Shown piece by piece: positions 55,629 to 62,662 of a stretch of 64,000 bases of DNA. The stretch lies in contig NZ_FXTN01000003.1 of assembly GCF_900182595.1 (NCBI RefSeq), forward strand, positions 310,001 through 374,000, given 5' to 3'. The notes beneath the pieces are model-generated. The model was not told where the DNA came from. It made no database searches and was given only the letters and a program-made list of their open reading frames with translations. This DNA comes from Pedobacter westerhofensis. GTDB taxonomy: Bacteria > Bacteroidota > Bacteroidia > Sphingobacteriales > Sphingobacteriaceae. The position numbers and the translations under genes are program-made. Each line of letters begins with the position of its first letter. Position 1 is the first letter of the stretch.

Positions 55629-58600
55629 ATGAAAAAAGATAATTTTCACTTGCTAATTACTGGTCTATTATTTACCACATTTCACTTGAAGGCCCAAGAA
55701 AATATTGAGTTAAGTATATATAATAATCAAACAGAAATAAAGTCTAACGGCAGTATCCGTTTGTTACCTGGCTTTTCGATCCCTGCAGGTAGCAATGTTC
55801 GAATTTATATTGAATCAGTTCCTACTGCCAGTTTCGCCAGTCAGCCTAGCGCCGATCAAAACTATACCAGCACCAAAATATTTAAAGTAGCTGGGATAAA
55901 TTCAACCAACATTGAAAGTGTGCATGCTGCATCAGACCTTAATCAATTGATACAATATGTGGATGGACTTGGTCGGCCTATTCAGAATGTAACTGTTCAG
56001 GGAAGTCCAGCATTCAAAGATCTTGTGCAGCCGATAAACTACGATGCCCTTGGTCGTGAAGTGCTCAAATATTTACCGTATGCTCCACAGGATGCCAACA
56101 ATGGTATTTACCGAACTTCAGGAATCAATGACGTGGGTAGTTTTTACAATAGTCCACCGGTTGGTGTCAAAGCAACAGCATATCCATATAGTGAAACGGT
56201 TTTTGAAAACTCACCTCTAAATAGAATCTCACAGCAGGGTGCTCCTGGAGCGGCCTGGCAGATAACAAATCAACATACCAATAAAATTGATTATGTTACC
56301 AATGTAGCTAACGAAGTCAAATTATGGAATGTTTCTGGAACTACAGCGACTGGCACGTCATATTTTGGTGCCGGAAAATTATACAAAACAATCAGCAGAG
56401 ATGAAAATACTGATGTTACACAGAAAGCAGGGAGTATTGAAGAGTTCAAGGATTTTGTAGGTCATGTGGTGCTAAAACGACTTTGGGAAACAGAGAGTAA
56501 GAGTCTTAGTACTTATTATATTTATAATGACTTAGGGAATCTACAGTATGTGCTTCCTCCATCCGTAAATGAGAATGGCCCAGCAAGTTTGAGCAGTTTT
56601 AGTGAAAGCGATGACGCTTTCAACCAGTATATCTACGGCTATCACTATGATGGTCGCCAAAGATTGACCGAAAAGAAGATCCCAGGTAAATCGTGGGTTT
56701 ATATGGTTTATAACCAATTAGATCAGTTAGTCCTGAGCCAGGATGGTGTGCAACGTTCTAAGACAAGTCCTGAGTGGAGTTTTAATAAGTATGATGCAAC
56801 AGGCCGTGTTGTGATCAGTGGTGTATACGCGAGTACAGTATCGGCAGCAAGCTTGCAGACATTATTAAATAACGCAAGCTTATGGGAGACACCACAAAAC
56901 AGCGGCAGTGGTTATACCACTGTAGCATTTCCTCAATCTGGCGGTGACAATTATAAGATCAATTATTATGACAATTATAATTTCCCAGGCGCCTCCAATT
57001 ACGGTTTCAGTGGTGGAAGCAATCAGACGAAGTCACTGCTGACAGGTAGCCAAACGCGTGTATTGGGTACCACCACGATGCTTCAAAGTGTGAACTACTA
57101 TGATGGGGAAGGCAGGCTGATCAAAAATTTTCATCAGCATTACTTGGGAGGAGTTAGCGCAACCGGCAATTATGATGAGACGACTAATACCTATGATTTT
57201 GCCGGGTTGTTAAAGTCAAGTAGCCGTAGCCATCATGCCAATTCAGCAGTGACAATTATTGATACCCGTATGGAATACGATCATCAGGGTAGGTTATATA
57301 ATACTTATAAAAACATTAATGGCCAGGGGGAGATTCTTCTGAGTGGGAATACTTACAATGAGATCGGACAGTTGTTGCAAAAAAAACTTCATTCAGGCTT
57401 ACAAACGACTAGTTATGCTTACAATGAAAGAGGTTGGTTGAAATCGGTATCCAGTAACGAATTCAGTGAAAACCTGACGTATGAAGACGGAACAGTCCCA
57501 GAATGGAATGGTAATATTGCCGACCAGCACTGGGGGACTGGTAGTAGTTTTCCGAATAGCTTTACATATAAGTATGATCACTTAAACCGTCTTACATCAG
57601 CAGGCAGCACAGGTGTAAAAATGAGTGAATCATTAACCTACGATTTAATGGGTAATATTTCAGAATTAACTCGTGATGGTAGTATTGGAAGCTATACCTA
57701 TAATGGCAACCAGCTATATCAGGTTACTGGAACGTTGAGTACAGGTACTTATGCTTATGACGCTAATGGGAACGTAATTTCAGATGGCAGGACTGGAGTA
57801 TCTCTGAACTACAACTATCTAAACCTACCCCAGATAATATCAAAGCAAGGTTTAGCAATAAATTATGTATATGATGCTGAAGGGACAAAACTTCGTAAAG
57901 TGAGTAATGCGGTAGCAACCGATTATGTAGGAGGTATCCAGTATACGAATGGGACTATTGACTTCATCCAGACCGAAGAAGGAGTGGCACGAAATAATGC
58001 TGGTACATATAGCTATGAATATAGTCTAGCGGATCATTTGGGAAATAACAGGGTTACGTTTTATAAGAATCCAGTAACAGGTGTATCGGAAAAGCTGCAG
58101 CAGGATGACTATTATGCTTTTGGTTTGAGGAAAGTTGCTCAAAATGGACAGAATAAATATTTGTACAATAAAAAGGAGTTGCAAGAGGAGTTAGGGCAAT
58201 ATGACTACGGGGCGAGGTTTTATGATCCGGTGATAGGGCGTTTTAATACTATAGACCCGCTTTCAGAAACGAGTAGACGTTTCAGTCCATATGCTTATGG
58301 CTTCAATAATCCAATAAGATTCATTGATCCTGATGGAATGGCTCCTGAAGATATAATATTAGTTGGAACAAAATCATATCGACAACAAGTTTTTAATCAG
58401 TTACAATCACTGACAAGTCAAAAAATTTCATTAAACACTAATGGAAAAGTTGAATTTTCTGGTACTCCATCTGGAGGGGCGAAGCCAGTTGGAACTGATT
58501 TGGTATCAAGTTTGATCGCAAGTGATCTGACAGTTGTTATTAAGGATACTAACAATGAAACTAACTCTGATGGTAATTCAACAAAGTTTAATGACATTGA

Positions 58601-58919
58601 TGCCGCAACGGGAGAAAAGAATGGAGGAAGTGGATCTGTAGTGTCTTTTGATCCAAACGATCCAGGTAAAGGTGTCGTAAATTCAGATGGAACAACTGGG
58701 AGACCAGCTCAAGTTGGTCTTGGTCATGAACTTGGCCATGCAAAGGACGGGATTGAAGGAAAGGCTACAAACGAGAAATCAATAGTCAGAGATCCAGATC
58801 GCAGTAACAGAAGGGTCTATTTGGATAGTGATGAAATAAAAGTGAGAAAAAGTATAGATAATCCGATTAGAAAAGAACAAGGAGCTAAACCAAGAGCTTT
58901 ACCTGTAATTGTACCATAA
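55629..58919 (+). CDS. RHS-repeat polymorphic toxin B3 with HELGH metalloprotease-like tip
   Basis: A 1096-residue exported protein with signal peptide (cut near LKAQ), the DUF6443-like region (NQLIQYVDGLGRPIQNVTVQ), YD repeats, and the core end LQEELGQYDYGARFYDPVIG to DPDGM at residue 904. The tip (905-1096) has GLGHELGHAKDG (His 1033, Glu 1034, His 1037) and further on SDEIKVRKSIDNPIRKEQG. This HExxH with a downstream NPIRKEQG-type end resembles the M91 (NleD-like) peptidase family. The likely activity is zinc proteolysis of a target protein. The stop overlaps the start of the lipoprotein gene (TAATG). Confidence 0.87.
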   Translation: MKKDNFHLLITGLLFTTFHLKAQENIELSIYNNQTEIKSNGSIRLLPGFSIPAGSNVRIYIESVPTASFASQPSADQNYTSTKIFKVAGINSTNIESVHAASDLNQLIQYVDGLGRPIQNVTVQGSPAFKDLVQPINYDALGREVLKYLPYAPQDANNGIYRTSGINDVGSFYNSPPVGVKATAYPYSETVFENSPLNRISQQGAPGAAWQITNQHTNKIDYVTNVANEVKLWNVSGTTATGTSYFGAGKLYKTISRDENTDVTQKAGSIEEFKDFVGHVVLKRLWETESKSLSTYYIYNDLGNLQYVLPPSVNENGPASLSSFSESDDAFNQYIYGYHYDGRQRLTEKKIPGKSWVYMVYNQLDQLVLSQDGVQRSKTSPEWSFNKYDATGRVVISGVYASTVSAASLQTLLNNASLWETPQNSGSGYTTVAFPQSGGDNYKINYYDNYNFPGASNYGFSGGSNQTKSLLTGSQTRVLGTTTMLQSVNYYDGEGRLIKNFHQHYLGGVSATGNYDETTNTYDFAGLLKSSSRSHHANSAVTIIDTRMEYDHQGRLYNTYKNINGQGEILLSGNTYNEIGQLLQKKLHSGLQTTSYAYNERGWLKSVSSNEFSENLTYEDGTVPEWNGNIADQHWGTGSSFPNSFTYKYDHLNRLTSAGSTGVKMSESLTYDLMGNISELTRDGSIGSYTYNGNQLYQVTGTLSTGTYAYDANGNVISDGRTGVSLNYNYLNLPQIISKQGLAINYVYDAEGTKLRKVSNAVATDYVGGIQYTNGTIDFIQTEEGVARNNAGTYSYEYSLADHLGNNRVTFYKNPVTGVSEKLQQDDYYAFGLRKVAQNGQNKYLYNKKELQEELGQYDYGARFYDPVIGRFNTIDPLSETSRRFSPYAYGFNNPIRFIDPDGMAPEDIILVGTKSYRQQVFNQLQSLTSQKISLNTNGKVEFSGTPSGGAKPVGTDLVSSLIASDLTVVIKDTNNETNSDGNSTKFNDIDAATGEKNGGSGSVVSFDPNDPGKGVVNSDGTTGRPAQVGLGHELGHAKDGIEGKATNEKSIVRDPDRSNRRVYLDSDEIKVRKSIDNPIRKEQGAKPRALPVIVP

Positions 58920-59521
58920 TGAGATATTTAGGCTTAATAATTCTAATAATTGTTTGTAGCTCAGCCTGTAGGACTGAAGAATGTATTCGAAGTTGTTCTA
59001 CAGACTTTAATATATCTGTTTTATCATTATGGGAAAAACAAACAAACATTAATATAAAATATCGGAGAAACAATAAGCTTAGATCGCTTTTTGAATCAGC
59101 GGCAAAGGATAAGATTTCTATATTTGACAGAAGGATCTTTCTGCAAGATATTTCTAATTTGAAAGAATTGGACTTGTACAAGTTTGACTCATTGATCGTT
59201 ATTGAAATAAATAGGAGTGGTGAAGTATACACAAGCAAAAAATATTTGCTGGCTTCTTGTAGACAAGACGTAGTCATTATTAAATTTCAACTTAGCCCAA
59301 AGAAGTGGGAGCTTATTCAAACCTATAAATTAAGAAAGGATAAGCTAGATGATGCTGTTAAATTATTAACAAATAGAAGTGATACTACAATTTTCTGGGG
59401 AGATAATGTTACGGATCTAGTTGCCGTATCAAAATTTCGAGGGCAAAATGAAATTTCTGTAGAAGTGTTTGGCAATCTAAGTGAAAAGCAATATAAGGCA
59501 TTAGGTATTATTGAGAAATAA
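58919..59521 (+). CDS. Lipoprotein, probable immunity protein for the B3 metalloprotease
   Basis: A 200-residue protein with a lipoprotein signal (LIILIIVCSSAC, Cys 17) and no family I recognise. It starts at the A of the B3 stop codon (TAATG, 58917-58921), the tightest coupling in the window, as expected for an immunity gene. Being lipidated it would act in the periplasm, unlike the other two immunity proteins here, so the B3 toxin may act outside the cytoplasm. Alternatively it could be an accessory of B3. A strong terminator follows. Confidence 0.6.
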   Translation: MRYLGLIILIIVCSSACRTEECIRSCSTDFNISVLSLWEKQTNINIKYRRNNKLRSLFESAAKDKISIFDRRIFLQDISNLKELDLYKFDSLIVIEINRSGEVYTSKKYLLASCRQDVVIIKFQLSPKKWELIQTYKLRKDKLDDAVKLLTNRSDTTIFWGDNVTDLVAVSKFRGQNEISVEVFGNLSEKQYKALGIIEK

Positions 59522-59535
59522 ATGAATAGTTATAC

Positions 59536-59571
59536 AGAAAAGTCCTGAATCAGTTGATTTAGGGCTTTTCT
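59536..59571. terminator. Bidirectional terminator after cassette 3
   Basis: A 17-base stem with two G-T wobbles: AGAAAAGTCCTGAATCA (59536-59552) pairs with TGATTTAGGGCTTTTCT (59555-59571); the formal loop is two bases. It separates the plus-strand lipoprotein gene from the minus-strand XRE remnant. Confidence 0.75.
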
Positions 59572-59573
59572 CT

Positions 59574-59846
59574 TTAATGTGAATATGCTTTACCTGTTTT
59601 GGCATTCCTAATTATTGCGTTAGCCAGAAAATAAAGTTTGTCTTTTACTGATGGTTCGAGTTCTTCGATCTCATCGATGAGCTTCAGTGTATGCTTGTCG
59701 AAGTTGGCCTTGTCGCTTCCACCAGCCAGATAATCCAGGGTTACCTGAAGTGCATCAGCTATCTTTTTTGCGACCTCCACAGAAGGGGAAACCTCATTAC
59801 GTTCGTAGCGTCCAATGATCTCCCTGGACACGCCTGCTGCTTTACT
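59574..59846 (-). pseudogene. XRE-family regulator lacking its N-terminal third
   Basis: The frame matches the XRE protein at 26191-26526 from SKAAGVSREIIGRYERNE through VTLDYLAGG to the conserved TGKAYSH end. Upstream of SKAAGV (about 59846) the frame loses similarity and has no start for the first HTH helix; only an internal GTG remains. The recognition helix is retained but the first HTH half is gone, so it is unlikely to work. The loss coincides with the joint to the recombinase fragment. Confidence 0.85.
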
Positions 59847-59892
59847 ACATATAGGGTATACGTTAAAAAAGGGATGTGAGAAATATTAAAAC

Positions 59893-60060
59893 ATGGGACA
59901 GGTTCGTCAAAGTGTGATTACAGAATGGCTGAAAGAAAAAGACTTGCGCACCGTTCAGTACATGGCCGGGCACCGTTACGTGAGCAGCACAGAGCGCTAC
60001 AAAACTAATGATCTGGAAGACCTGAAAGACGCGCTGCAGAAGTTCCATCCCTTAAGATCA
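59893..60060 (+). pseudogene. C-terminal fragment of a tyrosine recombinase
   Basis: About 55 codons keep only the last catalytic part: VRQSVITEWLKEKDLR, then VQYMAGHRYVSSTERYKTND, with the Arg, the GHR histidine and the likely nucleophile Tyr in ERY. The first two thirds of the gene, including the first catalytic Arg and the DNA-binding domain, are missing. It runs directly into the GC-rich repeat, where the frame continues without meaning. It is the only recombinase trace in the window and lies next to two dif-like sites. Confidence 0.85.
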
Positions 60061-60182
60061 TCATCTCCCCCGCACAACCCTCAAGGCTTAAAAAACCCAG
60101 CCCAGCCCGAGGCGGGCTTCCCCCTGTGTTTTCTAGCCCTTCCCCGCGGCCCATGCTGCCGGTGAAGAACCGGCCCGTTGCT

Positions 60183-60210
60183 ATATAACATAATACACAT
60201 TATTGTCACA
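60183..60210 (+). other. dif-like Xer recombination site, copy 2, left
   Basis: ATATAACATAA, spacer TACACA, TTATTGTCACA: 28 bases in the 11-6-11 pattern. It corresponds to the right site of copy 1 read on the other strand, with a different spacer. Confidence 0.5.
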
Positions 60211-60244
60211 GCAAGTGATCCAGGAAAAAGGGCATGTTCAAGGC

Positions 60245-60271
60245 TGTGATAATAATAGTATTATGTTAAAT
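60245..60271 (+). other. dif-like Xer recombination site, copy 2, right
   Basis: TGTGATAATAA, spacer TAGTA, TTATGTTAAAT. The last arm equals the E. coli dif XerD arm. It corresponds to the left site of copy 1 with the same spacer. Confidence 0.5.
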
Positions 60272-60469
60272 AACCGCTCGGCTGACCCCGGCCGGCGCTC
60301 CGCCGTCTCCCTCCGGTCAGTCAGCGGCGTGGCCTGCGGCAGCATGTTATTGTCAATTGATGGTGGCAGTGCACGACTGGTCGGGGGAACAACCTTTGCC
60401 CTTTGAATCAAGGCCAGTGCTTTGCTGAAACTTGAAGCCTTCCAGATCATGGAACTGCACTACTTAATA

Positions 60470-61447
60470 TTATAAAGATTTGAGTTTATACATGATCGCA
60501 TTGATTTTTCGATTTTGTGCAGAAATTTTCATTTCCTGTTTATCATTCCTGTCTTTCTCAAGTTTTAGTTCATGATCTTTTTTAATCAGGTGGAGGGTCA
60601 ATTCTTCCACCTTTTTTAACAGTAACATCTGCATTTCGTTGACATTTACGCCTTTCAATTCCATTTCATGGGCAGATGGGACTTCTGGAAGATGGCTGTT
60701 CATTCTAATGTAGTTCTCTGTTTCGGCAAGTGATAATAATCTGTAGTCATTTTTAAATACATAATCAGGTGCCGGTACAATATTATCTATTCTCACTTCC
60801 TTAGCATGAATTTTGCCATTGACGGTTAGCACTTCATCTGGAGTATAAGTACCAATACCCACAGAACCTCCAAAATAATTAATACCTGTTCCTCTAAAAA
60901 AGGCAGTTCCTTCATTGGAGTTTCCACCAGAATTGACATAATTATCCACAGTAGTTTTGAAAGTATGGCTTTCCCAACCTTCTTCCTGTAATGGTAAGGG
61001 GTGTTGAATTCCATCATAAACTGTAGGATTAACTATATTACCTGATTTGAAATAATAAGTGGTTCCTCCTCCTCTTAGCAATATGATTAAATCATAAGTA
61101 CCGTTGTTTGGTGTAGCATCGCGCCAACCAGCAACGAAAAGTACATTTTGAACATTTAACTTATTATATATCTGATAAATATCTGCGTTCATAAATTTAG
61201 CCCCGTTTCCCCATCTAGTATTGTGAAAGGTAAATTTAGCAATCATTGATCCTCTCCAGTCAGAATTAAGATGCACAGCAGCTCTACCGACCTCTAAAAC
61301 AGTGGCCGTACTGGCATCCCAGGCCCCATCTTGGAATTTTACCGGATAAAACTTATCAAGATCACCTCCTATAGTGAAAGATCCCGATTGTTGGGCGAAG
61401 TTTGGACCTGCCAAAAGCAGAAATAATAGTGTTAATAGTCTATTCAT
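60470..61447 (-). CDS. GNVGIGT-family surface protein with non-repeat head
   Basis: About 325 residues from Met 61447, chosen because it starts a clear signal peptide (MNRLLTLLFLLLAG, cut near NFAQQ); an earlier Met at 61594 would add 49 residues without support and overlap the upstream gene. The head (WDASTATVLEVGRAAVHLNS, GNGAKFMNADIYQIYN) resembles that of 16088-17017. Then SVGIGTYTPDEVLTVNG, PDYVFKN, NSHLPEVPS, VNEMQMLLLKK, VEELTLHLIK and a coiled coil. Confidence 0.84.
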   Translation of the reverse strand: MNRLLTLLFLLLAGPNFAQQSGSFTIGGDLDKFYPVKFQDGAWDASTATVLEVGRAAVHLNSDWRGSMIAKFTFHNTRWGNGAKFMNADIYQIYNKLNVQNVLFVAGWRDATPNNGTYDLIILLRGGGTTYYFKSGNIVNPTVYDGIQHPLPLQEEGWESHTFKTTVDNYVNSGGNSNEGTAFFRGTGINYFGGSVGIGTYTPDEVLTVNGKIHAKEVRIDNIVPAPDYVFKNDYRLLSLAETENYIRMNSHLPEVPSAHEMELKGVNVNEMQMLLLKKVEELTLHLIKKDHELKLEKDRNDKQEMKISAQNRKINAIMYKLKSL

Positions 61448-61568
61448 AATATTAATTATTTGAATTTTAGTGTGTAGCCTTACGATGTTGATTTTTGATA
61501 CTGAATAACCAAGATCTCCATAGTTTCCACAAAAATTAGTAATTTGAGATTTGGCGCAGAAATTCACC

Positions 61569-62600
61569 TCAATGCTTCTCAACGGACTTTTCAAGCCGAA
61601 GGAGCTTTGCTTCGAGCAGGTTCACTTTTTTATTTTGATCAATAATATAGAGCGTCATTTCCTCAATCTTTTGCAAAAGCTTCGTATTCAATTCACCGAT
61701 ATTACTCCCCTTTTCCATCATCTCTTTAGCTGAATCAATGTCTGGCAGATGTTTCCGTTCTTTGATAAATGTCTCCAAATCTTTTAATGGAATAGGCTTG
61801 TAGTCGTTTTCAAAAACAAAATCAGCGCCACTCATGTCTACCCTGATCTCTCTCGCACGCACTGATCCTATAACATCCAATTTATAACCTGGGGTTATAG
61901 TCCCTATCCCAACATTTCCACTGGTATTTACTACCATTCTTGTTACGTAATTTAAGTTTTGAGAAGAAACCGAAGGATTTGCAGTTTGGATCTGTAGGCC
62001 GTTTATTCCATTGTCAGTGTTTGACAACAAACGGACACCATAGGAGTCAGTATTCCCAGCATGGTTGATAAATTCTAATCCACCAGCACCGTTTCCATAT
62101 TGCCCGAGTTTTACCTGTTCAAAATTATAAGTGCCAGGTATGCTGATTTTCAAATTTTCTACATTAAGAGCATCTCCTATCTGCAGCCTTTCCAACGGGG
62201 AATTTGTTCCAAATCCTATATTCCCATTAGCTTGAACAGTAAATTTGGCTGAAGAGAGTGCCTGAGATGTCCCAATTGAGTACTTTTGGTTTCCGGATTC
62301 ATCATATAGTATTCCGCTGTTCCAATATTCTGTACCTGCCTGTTTGAATGCCGTTAAAGCAGGCCTGTTAAATCTCCCGGAATGGATTGTCATCAATGCA
62401 CCTTCAATTCCAGAATTTTCGAGTAATAAATTACCTGTCGGGGTACGAAGATGAAGAGAGGCAATAGGTGAACTCGTTCCGATGCCTATATTCCCATTAT
62501 CTGAAGCCCCTTGTATGGTACCACCAGGAGTAAAGATTTGTGCATTACCCTTGATTATCGAGCTCAGCGATATAAGGCCGATCATAAGTGTTTTTTTCAT
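61569..62600 (-). CDS. GNVGIGT-family surface protein with three GIGT units
   Basis: A 343-residue protein: signal peptide (MKKTLMIGLISLSSIIKGNAQ), NIGIGTSSP, NIGFGTNSP and NVGIGTITP units, and a slightly divergent module in which WPDYVF is replaced by GADFVFEND (KHLPDIDS, IGELNTKLLQK, IEEMTLYIID) before the coiled coil. The substitution of the conserved Trp-Pro pair makes it the most divergent intact member of the set. Confidence 0.85.
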   Translation of the reverse strand: MKKTLMIGLISLSSIIKGNAQIFTPGGTIQGASDNGNIGIGTSSPIASLHLRTPTGNLLLENSGIEGALMTIHSGRFNRPALTAFKQAGTEYWNSGILYDESGNQKYSIGTSQALSSAKFTVQANGNIGFGTNSPLERLQIGDALNVENLKISIPGTYNFEQVKLGQYGNGAGGLEFINHAGNTDSYGVRLLSNTDNGINGLQIQTANPSVSSQNLNYVTRMVVNTSGNVGIGTITPGYKLDVIGSVRAREIRVDMSGADFVFENDYKPIPLKDLETFIKERKHLPDIDSAKEMMEKGSNIGELNTKLLQKIEEMTLYIIDQNKKVNLLEAKLLRLEKSVEKH

Positions 62601-62662
62601 ATTTATACTATCCTAATGGTTTTCTGAATCATATATCCAATGTTTAATACATAAAATGATAG

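Larger units (their letters stand above)
60057..60420 (-). repeat. GC-rich dispersed repeat, copy 2 (inverted)
   Basis: About 364 bases, reverse complement of copy 1 (25358-25716) with point differences and small insertions. It keeps both dif-like sites (60183-60210, 60245-60271), the GCCGGT/ACCGGC stem (60158-60174) and the AGCCC/GGGCT stem (60104-60118). It follows the recombinase fragment. Confidence 0.9.

Noticed and set aside
60203..60450. Frames on both strands inside repeat copy 2
   Set aside because: GC-rich repeat DNA gives long frames by chance; reading frames are broken in copy 1 by small length changes.
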